64,000 nucleotides of DNA from JANMDU01 sp031375105 (GCA_031375105.1 JANMHJ010000059.1:1-64000), one strand, 5' to 3'. Shown: positions 8,884-18,395, counted from the first letter of the stretch. Numbers and translations: made by a program. The notes: generated by a model not told the origin, from the letters alone.

Positions 8884-9843
8884 ATGCATCCATCTCGCCG
8901 CACCATCCTGCTCGCTTCGAGTAGCTCTGCCAGCCTCTGCCTGCTGGGCTGCGCGAGCATTGCGCCGTCTCGACCCACGTTGGCAGAAGTGGGTATCCAC
9001 AGCGCAGGCCAGGGCAGTGCCTTCTTGCCATATGCACAAGGCTTGGCACAATATCTCAGCAGTCAAGGTCTGAAGACACAGGCTTTGACTTCGGCGGGTT
9101 CGATTGAAAACATCCGCAAGATCGACGTGGAAAAACAGCAACTCGCCACCGTGTTTCTCGGCACGGCGCATGAGGCTCTCACGGGCACAGGCGCTTGGAC
9201 GCAAGGGCAAAAATTCACGAATCTGCGTGCGCTCTTTCCAATGTACGAAACCTCATTCCAGATCGCTGCATTGCGCCGCGCGGGCATCGATTCGCTGGCA
9301 GGCTTGCGCGGCAAACGCGTGGGCGTGGGCCCGGCGGGCGGGCCTGCAGAAAGCTTCTTCAAAGGACTGTTGGAAGTGACGGGTATTCAGGCGCAAATCA
9401 TCAACGGCACGCCTGCCGCGTTAGCCACAGACTTGCTTTCAGGTCAGATGGATGCGCTTTGGCAAGGCGCAGCGCTGCCGATTCCCGCGCTCAAGCAAGT
9501 CGCTGACAGCGCCGATGCGCTTATATTTGGCCTGAGCGATGAAGCGCAAGCTGCGATGCTCAAGCGCTTTGCATTCCTCAGTCCCACACACATTGCGGTC
9601 AACACCTATCGCGGCCAGACTCAGCCCTTGAAATCCGTTGCTGCTTGGAATTTTGTGATGGCGCACCAAGACTTCCCCGAGGCAGATGCCTACTGGATCA
9701 CACGCACTGCGCTCATGATTGAAAATCCACTACAGATACACGCCAGCGCAGGGCCCACGCGCATGGCAAACGCGCCCATGAATCGCGTCGTCCCCTTCCA
9801 TTCAGGCGCAATGCGTTTCTACAAAGAAAAGGGCATTCTCTGA
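8884..9843 (+). CDS. TAXI-family TRAP transporter solute receptor (lipoprotein)
   Basis: A 319-residue TAXI-type extracytoplasmic receptor. The N-terminus (HPSRRTILLASSSSASLCLL) ends in the lipobox LLGC with Cys 23, so it should be lipid-anchored in the periplasm. The core motif GLRGKRVGVGPAGGPAESF and the MYETSFQIAALRR segment are typical of TAXI proteins, which work with fused DctQM-type permeases. The start at 8884 is chosen because AGGAG precedes it by 9 bases. The open frame from 8824 lacks this. No TRAP permease gene is adjacent, so this is a third receptor without its channel in the same stretch. Confidence 0.85.
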   Translation: MHPSRRTILLASSSSASLCLLGCASIAPSRPTLAEVGIHSAGQGSAFLPYAQGLAQYLSSQGLKTQALTSAGSIENIRKIDVEKQQLATVFLGTAHEALTGTGAWTQGQKFTNLRALFPMYETSFQIAALRRAGIDSLAGLRGKRVGVGPAGGPAESFFKGLLEVTGIQAQIINGTPAALATDLLSGQMDALWQGAALPIPALKQVADSADALIFGLSDEAQAAMLKRFAFLSPTHIAVNTYRGQTQPLKSVAAWNFVMAHQDFPEADAYWITRTALMIENPLQIHASAGPTRMANAPMNRVVPFHSGAMRFYKEKGIL

Positions 9844-9855
9844 GTTGAGAGTGAT

Positions 9856-10650
9856 TTACTGAGCCTGCTGACGCTTCTTGCGCGGGCGGCCTGCGAGTGC
9901 TTTGTCGTAGAGCCAGTTGGGCAACACGCGCAGTAGTTTCGCCACGATGCCCATTTGCCACGGAATCACGCGGTAGCTCACACCTGCTGTGATCGCCCGG
10001 AAAGCACGATCTGCAAAATCTTCGGGCTGCATCAGAAAGGGCATGCTGTAGGAATTTTGCGCAGTCAGCGGCGTCGCCACATAGCCAGGAGCAATGGTGA
10101 CGACTTTCACGCCATCTTTGCCTGTCTCGGCGCGCATTTCGCCGCGCAGGCTTTCGCAGTAGCTGATCACCGCTGCCTTGCTCGCGCAATACGCACCATG
10201 CCCCGGCAGGCCACGAATGCCTGCCACGCTGGCAATGCCCACCAGCGTGCCGCTTTTTCTTTGCACCATGCCAGAGATAAAAGGATGAAACGTGGCGGCT
10301 AAACCGATGTTGTTGGTGGCAAACGTTTGCGCCATCACATCGATGTCTTGTCGAATCGCGCTGTCCATGCCAATGCTGATGCCTGCATTGGCAATCACCA
10401 CATCAGGCACGCCTTGGCGAACGATGCATTCTTGGCCTGCCTTGACCATGCTGTCAATTTGCGCCACATCAGCGCTATAAATTTCATAGCACTCTGCGCT
10501 GATTCTATGTCGGCTAATCCATGATTCGACTTCGCTGGTGCGGCGTGCCACCAAAGCCAGACGGTAGCCCGCTTGGTAAAAGCGCCAAGCCAGAGCCTGG
10601 CCGATGCCGCTGGACGCGCCGGTGATCAAGACGAGAGGTGTGGGCGGCAT
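9856..10650 (-). CDS. Short-chain dehydrogenase/reductase
   Basis: A 264-residue classical SDR. The cofactor motif ITGASSGIGQA is near residue 9, the NAG motif in VIANAGISIG near 85-94, the catalytic Ser in GIASVAGIRG and the YxxxK pair in YCASKAAVISY. It ends in a basic tail (GRPRKKRQQAQ). Its substrate cannot be deduced. The stretch SRHRISAECYEIYSADVA covers a copy of the dispersed repeat. It lies downstream of lptC on the same strand and may be at the end of that transcript. It also resembles the SDR at 39342, including a shared TPLTxQNxxxMP segment. Confidence 0.88.
   Translation of the reverse strand: MPPTPLVLITGASSGIGQALAWRFYQAGYRLALVARRTSEVESWISRHRISAECYEIYSADVAQIDSMVKAGQECIVRQGVPDVVIANAGISIGMDSAIRQDIDVMAQTFATNNIGLAATFHPFISGMVQRKSGTLVGIASVAGIRGLPGHGAYCASKAAVISYCESLRGEMRAETGKDGVKVVTIAPGYVATPLTAQNSYSMPFLMQPEDFADRAFRAITAGVSYRVIPWQMGIVAKLLRVLPNWLYDKALAGRPRKKRQQAQ
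10474..10520 (+). repeat. ~50-bp dispersed repeat, copy 3 (inside SDR gene)
   Basis: The plus strand reads GCTATAAATTTCATAGC, ACTCTGCGCTGA, then TTCTATGTCGGCTAATCC. It lies antisense to the SDR gene and is translated in frame. Confidence 0.85.
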
Positions 10651-10665
10651 CGGGGGCTCCTTGAT

Positions 10666-11292
10666 TTAACGCGCATTCACTGGCTTGGATTCCAGCCGCA
10701 CGCGCACACGGCCATCTAACTGAACGATGCCATCAATCTTGTTGTAGCTCATGCGGTCACCGCTGAACTGATCGCCACCGCGCACCACGATGACGGGTTT
10801 GTGGGACTTTAACTCTTCCGTGCGCAGGAAAGCATGCAGAAAATCACCGCGAAATTCAACGCGCGGCTGCTCGCGACCTTGCCTGCCTTGCCCCGCTTCG
10901 CGCACCACCACCGCATTGCCGACCAGCTGTACCTCTGAGCCATCGCCATTGCTATAAGCGCGATCACCTTTGCCGGTGGTGACGCGATCACCCTTGGTCG
11001 AGCGAAATCGCGCTTCGTCAATTTCCAGCACGTCAGTTGCCGGGAAATGCCGCGCCTTGTTACCCAGCACTTCACTCGTCAACGCACCCAAGATATCAAA
11101 GCTCTTAACGGAAAAATTGTTCAGAAAGTAGTCGGGCTCTTGGCGCTGCACGCGCTCAGGCATCACCGCTTGCGTTAATGGCGTATTGCGAGCCAACCAC
11201 CAGCTGCCCAGGGCTAAAACGCCCATCAATGCCATCGGCAAATACAGCGTCAGGCTGCCTGTGAGCTGGCGAAGTATGTTGCTGGCTTTCAT
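10666..11292 (-). CDS. lptC: LPS export protein LptC
   Basis: A 208-residue bitopic inner-membrane protein with one N-terminal transmembrane segment (about residues 13-33, LYLPMALMGVLALGSWWLA) and a periplasmic beta-jellyroll domain. This fits LptC, which links the LptBFG extractor to the LptA bridge in lipopolysaccharide export. The start at 11292 overlaps the kdsC stop by 4 bases (ATGA), showing translational coupling. The usual next genes, lptA and lptB, are not here. An SDR gene follows instead. Confidence 0.88.
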   Translation of the reverse strand: MKASNILRQLTGSLTLYLPMALMGVLALGSWWLARNTPLTQAVMPERVQRQEPDYFLNNFSVKSFDILGALTSEVLGNKARHFPATDVLEIDEARFRSTKGDRVTTGKGDRAYSNGDGSEVQLVGNAVVVREAGQGRQGREQPRVEFRGDFLHAFLRTEELKSHKPVIVVRGGDQFSGDRMSYNKIDGIVQLDGRVRVRLESKPVNAR

Positions 11293-11843
11293 GCTTGTAG
11301 CGCCGCTTCGAAATAGCGGGCATAGTGGCCCTGCGCTGTGAGGATCAAGTCGCACAGCTCGCGCACTGCGCCCTCACCGCCGCGCTCAGAGGCTGTGAAA
11401 TGAGCGATAGCGCGGTTTTCTACGTGCCCATTAGCTGGCGTACAGGCCAATTGCGCACGAGCAAGCAGAGGCAAATCGGGCCAGTCATCACCCATCATGG
11501 CGGTCTGGGCCCATGACAAACCCATTTGCGCCAGCAGCCTGTTGGCAACGGGCAATTTGTCTTCCGTACCAAAGACAGCGTGTTGGATTTTGAGAGCTGC
11601 TAGGCGATGGCGCAGTGCAGCGCTGTCGCGCCCGGTGATCACGGCCAGCTCAACCCCAGCGCGCTGCAAGAGCTTGAGGCCTTGGCCATCGAGCACAGAG
11701 AAACGTTTGAGCGATTCACCTTCTTCACTGAAATACAAGCCGCCATCGGTCAGTACGCCATCCACATCCAAAATCACCAGCCGCACCGCTTGCGCACGTA
11801 GCAAAAGCGACGCAGGAAACTGGATAGCCGGCTCACGGATCAT
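11289..11843 (-). CDS. kdsC: 3-deoxy-D-manno-octulosonate 8-phosphate phosphatase
   Basis: A 184-residue HAD-family phosphatase that releases Kdo from Kdo-8-phosphate for LPS inner core synthesis. The nucleophile motif LDVDGVLTDGG starts near residue 25, ITGRDS supplies motif II, and MMGDDWPDLPLL carries the acidic motif. It is short and has no cap domain, as is normal for KdsC. It sits between kdsD (2-bp gap) and lptC (ATGA overlap) in an operon. Confidence 0.93.
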   Translation of the reverse strand: MIREPAIQFPASLLLRAQAVRLVILDVDGVLTDGGLYFSEEGESLKRFSVLDGQGLKLLQRAGVELAVITGRDSAALRHRLAALKIQHAVFGTEDKLPVANRLLAQMGLSWAQTAMMGDDWPDLPLLARAQLACTPANGHVENRAIAHFTASERGGEGAVRELCDLILTAQGHYARYFEAALQA

Positions 11844-11845
11844 GC

Positions 11846-12850
11846 TCAGATCACTTTCGCGCGCATCAGATCGTTGGAGTTGAGTGCGCCCACCAAGAGG
11901 CCTTGAGCATCGGTGACGAGCACGCTGGTGATGCGGTGCAACTCCATCAGCTCGACAGCCTCCACCGCCAGCGCATCTGGGGAGATAGACAGCGAGCCTT
12001 TGTGCATCACCTCGCGGGCCGTCAGTTCGCGCAAATCCACGCCGCGCTCGATCAAGCGGCGCAAATCACCATCGGTAAAAATGCCCAGCACATGCCCTGC
12101 CGAATCGACGATGGCCGATGCGCCCAGCCCTTTGTGACTCATCTCGCGCATCAACTCCGAGAACGTGGCAGAAGCGACAACGCGCGGTATATCTGCGCCC
12201 GTGCGCATCAAATCGCGAACATGCATGAGTAACTTGCGGCCCAAGCTGCCGCCAGGGTGCGAACGCGCAAAATCTTCGGCCTTGAAACCGCGTGCATCCA
12301 GCAGCGCCATCGCCAGCGCATCGCCCAAGGCCAGTTGAGCGGTGGTGCTGGCCGTAGGGGCGAGATTCAGCGGGCAGGCTTCTTTGGCCACCGAGCAGTC
12401 GAGCACGACATCTGCATGCTGAGCCAGCACAGATTGCAGGCCGCCGGTGATGGCGATCAATGGTGCCCCCATGCGTTTGATGAACGGGAGAATCGCGGAA
12501 AGCTCTTGCGACTCCCCTGAATTCGAAATCGCCAGAATCGAGTCAACCGCCTTGACCATGCCTAAATCGCCATGGCTGGCTTCTGCGGGGTGAACAAACA
12601 TCGCTGCCGTGCCGGTAGAAGCCAGTGTGGCAGCGATCTTGCGGCCCACGTGGCCGCTCTTGCCCATCCCCATGACGACCACGCGACCACGTGTGGCCAG
12701 CATCGTTTCTACAGCCTGCGTGAAGGCTTGCGCGGCAGAGGCTTCGATCGTCAAGCGGCTACGCAAACCGGCAATCGCGGCGGCTTCAATGTCTAGGGTG
12801 TCCAGCGCCAAGGCAATGGCTTGCTGGGCTTGCTCGGGGGTCATGCTCAT
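11846..12850 (-). CDS. kdsD: D-arabinose 5-phosphate isomerase (KpsF/GutQ family)
   Basis: A 334-residue enzyme that converts ribulose 5-phosphate to arabinose 5-phosphate, the precursor of Kdo. An N-terminal SIS sugar-isomerase domain contains VVVMGMGKSGHVGRKIA (about residues 53-69) and HPAEASHGDLGM. Two C-terminal CBS domains run from about 205 to 334. An in-frame ATG two codons downstream (12844) is equally possible. It is the first gene of kdsD-kdsC-lptC. Confidence 0.93.
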   Translation of the reverse strand: MSMTPEQAQQAIALALDTLDIEAAAIAGLRSRLTIEASAAQAFTQAVETMLATRGRVVVMGMGKSGHVGRKIAATLASTGTAAMFVHPAEASHGDLGMVKAVDSILAISNSGESQELSAILPFIKRMGAPLIAITGGLQSVLAQHADVVLDCSVAKEACPLNLAPTASTTAQLALGDALAMALLDARGFKAEDFARSHPGGSLGRKLLMHVRDLMRTGADIPRVVASATFSELMREMSHKGLGASAIVDSAGHVLGIFTDGDLRRLIERGVDLRELTAREVMHKGSLSISPDALAVEAVELMELHRITSVLVTDAQGLLVGALNSNDLMRAKVI

Positions 12851-12896
12851 GACGTGATTTTAGGTGCTCTGCGCCGAAGGGTTGGTTGCAGATCGA

Positions 12897-12948
12897 TTGC
12901 TATGAATTTAATAGCGCACTACGCATGATTTATAACGGGCAAACGCCA
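12897..12948 (+). repeat. ~50-bp dispersed repeat, copy 4 (intergenic)
   Basis: The plus strand reads TGCTATGAATTTAATAGC, GCACTACGCATGA, TTTATAACGGGCAAACGCC. It lies in the spacer between kdsD and cheA and runs directly into the hairpin at 12944-12967. Confidence 0.9.
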
Positions 12949-12967
12949 ATTTGGCTTCAAATTGGCG
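12944..12967 (-). terminator. Hairpin downstream of cheA
   Basis: A perfect 10-bp stem (CGCCAATTTG / CAAATTGGCG) with a 4-nt loop lies 34 bp past the cheA stop. On the minus strand it is followed only by TTTGCCC, a weak T-run, so it may be a terminator for the chemosensory operon or just a stable 3' stem. Confidence 0.5.
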
Positions 12968-13000
12968 CATCCAAGCAAGCTCAGCATGCCCGCATGAAAA

Positions 13001-15829
13001 TCAGTGCATCAGCAAGGCAGTATCTTGCGAAGTCAGCCGCTTGACGTGATCGATCAAGGTGGCATCGCTGTAGGGTTTGGTTAAATACAAATCCACGCCC
13101 GCATCCATGGCCATCGCACGATGTTTGTCACTGGCGCGAGAAGTGATCATCACGACCGGCGTGGCCATGAATTGCGGCAACTCGCGCAGGCGTTTGGTCA
13201 GCTCTAGGCCATTGAGGTTGGGCATTTCCAGATCGGTAAGCACGATGGCGGGCGTTTTCTCGCGCAGGCTTTCCAGCGCCAAGAAGCCGTCTGCCGCGCT
13301 GATCACTTCGTAGCCTGCGTCTTCTAGCAATTGCTCCATGGAGCGGCGTACCGACAACGCATCGTCTACCACCAGCACCCGCGTGCGCTTCACTGCCATT
13401 CGGCGGCGCATCACCAATGAAGCGCCGATCTTGCTGCCTGTTTGCGCCGCGCGCTCCAGCGCCGCCACATCGAGCAAAAACATCGGCCTGCCGTCGTTGC
13501 GCAAAGCACCGCCCACGACACCCGCAATGCGGCGCGCCAAGCGTCCAATGTCTTGCAAGATCAGCTCGCGCGCATCCACCACGGCATCCACCATCAAGGC
13601 AACCGTCCCGGTTGCGCCTGCGCACAACACCACGGGTTTGGTGCGTGAGACGAACTCGGCCTGGTCTTCAAAGCCCAGCCACACGCCCAGCGAATAGGCC
13701 GGATAGTCTTGCCCCAAATGGCGCACATGCGGCAGACTGCTGCCTTCTACTTGGATCATTTCCACTTCATCCGCCGCCAGCGCTTGCACCACCTGATCGG
13801 AGGGCAGTGCCACTTCTTCTTGCGCACATTGCACAATCAAGGCCTGCGCAGCGCCACTCGACACGGGCACGCGCACGATAAATCGCGAGCCGCCTTGCGC
13901 AGAGCTTTGAATATCCAGCCGGCCCTTCAAACCCGCGACGCGGTCATTGACCACATCCATGCCCACGCCGCGCCCAGAGACTTCCGTCACCTCACGCTTG
14001 GTGGAAAAACCGGGGCGCAAAATCAGGCGGCGCATTTCGTCTTCGGTCAACTTCGCGCCGGCTGTGATCAAGCCATACTCTATCGCTTTGTCGTAAATCG
14101 CCGGCAGATCCAAGCCCTTGCCGTCGTCGGCGCAAATCAGCTCCACATCTTGGCCCACGCGGCGGAAGCTCAAAGTAACCGTGCCTGTGGCCTCTTTGCC
14201 CATGCTCTCGCGCTCTACGGGCACTTCCAAGCCGTGATCGACCGCGTTACGCAGCAAATGCAGCAGCGGCTCGGTCAAGCGGGTGAGCACGTCGGCATCG
14301 AGCGTGGTGTTTTCGCCTTCCACCACGAGCCGGGCTTGCTTACCTGTGGAAGCCGCCGTCTGCGCCACATTGCGTTTGAGGCGAGGAATGATGGTTTTCA
14401 CGGGCACGAGGCGGGCCGCGAGTAAATCGCGGTGTTGCTCGCGCTGAAATTGATCTTCATCGCGGATGATTTGCTGGGCAGCCGCCACTTGCGTGCGCGC
14501 CTCGCGTGCCAGCTCCAACTCATCCTGCACCGCTTCAATCACAAAGCGCGAGAGGGTGTAGAGCGCGTCATAGCGATCCATCTCGAGCGGATCAATCGTC
14601 TCGCCCGATTCTTTTTGACCGCGCAGCTGCACCACCTGTTTGTCTACCGTCTGCTCCAGCTCGCGCAAGCGGCGCGCCAACTCGGTGTGACTCACCTCAA
14701 TGGCAGAGAGCCGATCATTTGCGGTGCGCACCAGCTGGCCCACACGCTGCGAGGCCACGATGGATTGGGTGGCGCGGCGCAGCACCCGGCTCAAGCGATC
14801 CACACCCACGCGCAGCATCTGCACTTCGGCAGCTTGAGGCTCATTTTGGCCAGTAGCCGTTATATTTTCTACGTTTGTTGCTACTAAATTAATAGCTATT
14901 GCGGCGCCCAACGGTTCAGGAGACTGCGCCTGCGCTACGTCTTGGCGAATCCAGTTGGTCCAATCAATCAATCTTTGCAAGCATTCCTGTGCGCCGGCAG
15001 GTTCAGCCTCTTCGCCTTGCAAATGCGCCACCATGTGCTGCAACACGCCCACGGCATGACGCATGTCTCGCACCGCCGCTGGGTTGGCGCGCTCGCCGGC
15101 ATTGACCTGCTCAACCGTCCATTCCATCAAGTCTTCCAGACGATGGGCGACGCGGCCAATGCCGGGCAGGCCAATGATGTTGCCTGAGCCTTTGAAGGTG
15201 TGGGCAATGCGCTGCGCCTCAATCAAGTGAGCGGCATCGATTTTTCCGCTGGCCAACTCATCCAAGTAAACCATCAACCGCTCTAACTGATCGGGCGCGT
15301 CTTGTAGCATCGCTTGCAGCAAGCTGCCATCAACCTCGTCCGTTTGCAGGCTCACATCTTGGGCCTGCGCATCTTCCACCACCGCCTCAGCGGCAGCAGC
15401 CTCTTCCATACTGAGCATCGGCGGCATCAAGAGATGCGCTTGCAAGGTGACGAGCGCCGCTTCATCGGTAGCCTGCGGGCAGGCGGCCAGATAGCGGATG
15501 ATGCCTTGCGTAGATTCAAACTGCGCTGGGGTTTCAAGATAGGCTAGCGCGGGCTCTGTCCAGCCCGCCAGCCATGCCAAACTGGCCGCATCGGGCTGCA
15601 TCATTTGCAACTGGGTGAACTGCGACACTTGGTTGAGAAAGCTCCCCCAGCCATGCAAGCTTACCAAGGCACTGGCTTGTACCGAGCGATCAATATAGCC
15701 CACCACAGGCTCCAGCAAATCTGCCACTTGCGATGGATCGGCAGCGGCTTGCCTAGCAGCATCACGCGCCATTGGCACATCCAGCGCGAATTCTTCGCGC
15801 AGCAGGGTCAGCAAATCGCTGATATTCAT
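13001..15829 (-). CDS. Hybrid chemotaxis histidine kinase CheA/ChpA-like
   Basis: A 942-residue multidomain kinase: Hpt domain (about residues 165-285, phospho-His in IAHTFKGSGNIIG near 207), dimerisation and ATPase domain (HLLRNAVDHGLE near 525, VSGRGVGMDVVN), CheW-like domain, and a C-terminal receiver (from about 815, VLVVDDALSVRRSMEQLL, with LTDLEMPN carrying the phospho-Asp). This layout fits the ChpA/PilL kinases of Pil-Chp systems, but with one clear Hpt domain. A copy of the dispersed repeat encodes residues ~310-328 (INLVATNVENITATGQ) in the linker after Hpt. It is last in an operon with MCP, CheW and two receiver genes. Confidence 0.92.
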   Translation of the reverse strand: MNISDLLTLLREEFALDVPMARDAARQAAADPSQVADLLEPVVGYIDRSVQASALVSLHGWGSFLNQVSQFTQLQMMQPDAASLAWLAGWTEPALAYLETPAQFESTQGIIRYLAACPQATDEAALVTLQAHLLMPPMLSMEEAAAAEAVVEDAQAQDVSLQTDEVDGSLLQAMLQDAPDQLERLMVYLDELASGKIDAAHLIEAQRIAHTFKGSGNIIGLPGIGRVAHRLEDLMEWTVEQVNAGERANPAAVRDMRHAVGVLQHMVAHLQGEEAEPAGAQECLQRLIDWTNWIRQDVAQAQSPEPLGAAIAINLVATNVENITATGQNEPQAAEVQMLRVGVDRLSRVLRRATQSIVASQRVGQLVRTANDRLSAIEVSHTELARRLRELEQTVDKQVVQLRGQKESGETIDPLEMDRYDALYTLSRFVIEAVQDELELAREARTQVAAAQQIIRDEDQFQREQHRDLLAARLVPVKTIIPRLKRNVAQTAASTGKQARLVVEGENTTLDADVLTRLTEPLLHLLRNAVDHGLEVPVERESMGKEATGTVTLSFRRVGQDVELICADDGKGLDLPAIYDKAIEYGLITAGAKLTEDEMRRLILRPGFSTKREVTEVSGRGVGMDVVNDRVAGLKGRLDIQSSAQGGSRFIVRVPVSSGAAQALIVQCAQEEVALPSDQVVQALAADEVEMIQVEGSSLPHVRHLGQDYPAYSLGVWLGFEDQAEFVSRTKPVVLCAGATGTVALMVDAVVDARELILQDIGRLARRIAGVVGGALRNDGRPMFLLDVAALERAAQTGSKIGASLVMRRRMAVKRTRVLVVDDALSVRRSMEQLLEDAGYEVISAADGFLALESLREKTPAIVLTDLEMPNLNGLELTKRLRELPQFMATPVVMITSRASDKHRAMAMDAGVDLYLTKPYSDATLIDHVKRLTSQDTALLMH
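14845..14900 (-). repeat. ~50-bp dispersed repeat, copy 5 (inside cheA)
   Basis: On the minus strand: AGCTATTAATTTAGTAGC, then a degenerate core, then AATATAACGGCTACTGGCC. It is in sense orientation to cheA and translated as AINLVATNVENITATG in the shared repeat frame. Confidence 0.85.
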
Positions 15830-15847
15830 AGCAGGGCGAGAAAAGGT

Positions 15848-18343
15848 TTAAACCAGCTTGAACTGACCCACCGCCGCCGTCAGCTGGCGCGATGAATCGG
15901 CCAACGACTGCGTGGAGGCGGTTTGCTCGGCAATAGCCGCCGAGGTTTGCTCCGTACCGGCATTGATGTCCAACACCGACTGCTGCAAACTGGTGGCCAG
16001 CTGCGCTTGTTGTTCGGAGAATTGCGCAATCTGCCGCACCAAGCCCACCAACTGCTGTGTGGTTTGCTGCGTTTGGTTCATCTGCACACCGGCACGTTGC
16101 GCCAATTCAGACTGCCGCACCACGTCGCCAATCAGGCGGTTCACCGTGAACAGCGTCTCATTCGTCTCGGCTTGAATATTGCCCACCAGTTGAGAGATAG
16201 TCGATGTTGCTTGGCGTGAGCTGTCCGAGAGGCGCTGCACCTCTTCAGCCACCACCGCAAAACCACGCCCTGCTTCACCGGCAGTGGCCGCTTGCATGGC
16301 AGCGTTCAGGGCCAGCACGTGTGTGCGCTCCGAGATCGCATTGATCAGCTGCACGGCGGTAGAAATTTCCTGCGAACGCTCGCCCAATCGTTTGAAGCGT
16401 TTTTCCATGTCAGAGATGGATTCGCGCAACTGATCCATGCCCTGCACTGTGCCTTGCACCGCCACCAACGCGTTTTGCGTGGCATCGGCGGCCACACCAG
16501 CGGCCTTGTTGGATTGCTCGGACAACGCCGACACCTGCGCCAATTGCGCCGTGGCCTTACCCAAGTTGTCAGACATGGCATCCAAAGCGTCTCGCTCGGC
16601 GCGGGCGGTCTCTTCCACCATCACCGACTGCACGCGCACAGATTCAGAGGTCAGTGCCACTTGCGAGGCAATTTTCTGCACTTCGAGCAGCGTGCGGCCG
16701 GTCTCATCGGAGAACTGGTTGATGGACGACGCCACGGTGCCGATAATGTCTTCCGTCACCGGCGCACGTGCCGTCAAATCACGGTTGGAGAGCTGGAACA
16801 CCGCTTGCAGCAGGTCAATCACGGAGTTGTTGAGGGTTTCGTTTTCTTTACCGGCTTTTTCCAGCGCAGCAATACGGTCATCAAGCAGGCCGTCAAATGC
16901 GCGGCCCAGATCGCCAATTTCGTCTTTCTCGGTCAGCTGTGCACGCGCAGAGGTTTCGCCGCTCGCCACTTTCTGCACCGTATCTGACAAGGTTTGAATC
17001 GGCTTTAAGAACTGGCGCAAAAACACCGTCACAGCAAAGCCTGCAAATGCCACCACACCCAAGCCAATCAACACAGCGCGCAGCAAGGATGAGCGGTTCA
17101 GCTGAGAAATCGTCTCATCTGCCTCTTGCACATCAATCTTGGCCACCATGCCCCAGCTCAAGCCTTGAACTTTCAAAGGGCCGTAAGCACCCAGAGAAGG
17201 AATGCCGCGATAGTCTACAAACTCCACAAAGCCGTCTTGCCCGGCCAAGGCGGGGCGGGTCGCATCCGAGTCAATCGTCACCAGACCAATCGAGGTCTCT
17301 TTCTTGAGCAGTGTTGATTTTGCATTGGTCGACAATTTACCGCCCAAGAGATCAGCAAACACCGTTTTGTTTTCCACCACATAACGCGCATTGGTGCGCA
17401 TGAGTTTGTCTGGCCCCACCGCGAACATATCACCCGACTTGCCCAAACCAATTTTCTCCCAAGCTTTGTTCGAGTTCATCACATCGGTGATTTTGTCAAT
17501 TGGATATTGCATAGCAATCACACCGATTTGGCGATCACCATCAAAAACAGGTGCAGCAGCGAAGGCGGCTTGGTCATCATAAGATGCCAAATAGGGCGCA
17601 AAGTCTGACAAATAAACCGTATCGCGGTTGGCAGATTGCTTGACTTTGGCATAGGCCTCCGCAAGCTTGGTGCCGCTGGCTATGCCTTTGGTGAGCGAAC
17701 TGCCGAAATCGAGCTCTTTGAACACGGTGTAGACAACGGCGTCGCTCTCTGTATCGATCAAGAAAATATCGTAGAACTCCGAGAGCTTTTGGGCGCGCTC
17801 AAAACCGGGGTGATACTGCGCATGCGCCTGCGCATAGGCGCTATTGCCTTCGGGGCGCGTCAAGCGCTCTTTTTGCCCTAAGGGATTGGGGTTGCGCACG
17901 ATAAATTCATTCTGCAAAGCGATGCCATTGGCATCGAGAGTTGCAATAAATTTAGACAGATCAGGCGCAGCGCCTGCATTGCGCTTGGCATATTCAGGGG
18001 CAAACTGCTCCTGCGTGTATTTGGTCAACGCCGCGCTGGCTGCTTCTGGCGTTTGCCCTGAATCTTTGGCAGCGCTACCAAATGCCCCTTTGAAACCGCG
18101 CATGGCATCCAGGGTAGAGCGCTGAGCGGCTAAGCTTTGCAGTGCGCGCACACGGCCATCGATTTCGTCCGTTAACTGGGCGCGCTTGGTGTCTCGCAAT
18201 GAGCTCAACTGCGTTTTTGTACGCTCCTCCAATGCGGTGCCGGCCAACGAAGATGCGCCCTGCCACAGCAAAGCGGCGGTGATCACCACCGGAATCAAGG
18301 TCAGCAGGCCTGCGCCAATCAGCATTTTTTGCCGGATATTCAT
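15848..18343 (-). CDS. Methyl-accepting chemotaxis protein, PilJ-like signalling domain
   Basis: An 831-residue chemoreceptor. TM1 is at about residues 8-30, a large periplasmic Cache-like sensor domain at ~31-415, TM2 at ~418-440, HAMP at ~440-495, and the signalling domain after ~560. The hairpin tip ERTHVLALNAAMQAATAGEA (about 669-688) followed by GRGFAVVAEEVQRLSDSSRQ resembles PilJ more than classical enteric MCPs. It begins 53 bp after the cheW stop and ends 19 bp before cheA. The ligand of the periplasmic domain is not evident. No cheR or cheB is present in this operon. Confidence 0.9.
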   Translation of the reverse strand: MNIRQKMLIGAGLLTLIPVVITAALLWQGASSLAGTALEERTKTQLSSLRDTKRAQLTDEIDGRVRALQSLAAQRSTLDAMRGFKGAFGSAAKDSGQTPEAASAALTKYTQEQFAPEYAKRNAGAAPDLSKFIATLDANGIALQNEFIVRNPNPLGQKERLTRPEGNSAYAQAHAQYHPGFERAQKLSEFYDIFLIDTESDAVVYTVFKELDFGSSLTKGIASGTKLAEAYAKVKQSANRDTVYLSDFAPYLASYDDQAAFAAAPVFDGDRQIGVIAMQYPIDKITDVMNSNKAWEKIGLGKSGDMFAVGPDKLMRTNARYVVENKTVFADLLGGKLSTNAKSTLLKKETSIGLVTIDSDATRPALAGQDGFVEFVDYRGIPSLGAYGPLKVQGLSWGMVAKIDVQEADETISQLNRSSLLRAVLIGLGVVAFAGFAVTVFLRQFLKPIQTLSDTVQKVASGETSARAQLTEKDEIGDLGRAFDGLLDDRIAALEKAGKENETLNNSVIDLLQAVFQLSNRDLTARAPVTEDIIGTVASSINQFSDETGRTLLEVQKIASQVALTSESVRVQSVMVEETARAERDALDAMSDNLGKATAQLAQVSALSEQSNKAAGVAADATQNALVAVQGTVQGMDQLRESISDMEKRFKRLGERSQEISTAVQLINAISERTHVLALNAAMQAATAGEAGRGFAVVAEEVQRLSDSSRQATSTISQLVGNIQAETNETLFTVNRLIGDVVRQSELAQRAGVQMNQTQQTTQQLVGLVRQIAQFSEQQAQLATSLQQSVLDINAGTEQTSAAIAEQTASTQSLADSSRQLTAAVGQFKLV

Positions 18344-18395
18344 AGTGTGCGCTCCGAATCCATCAAGGGGAAAGTTGTCTCAAGTAAAAAAGTGA

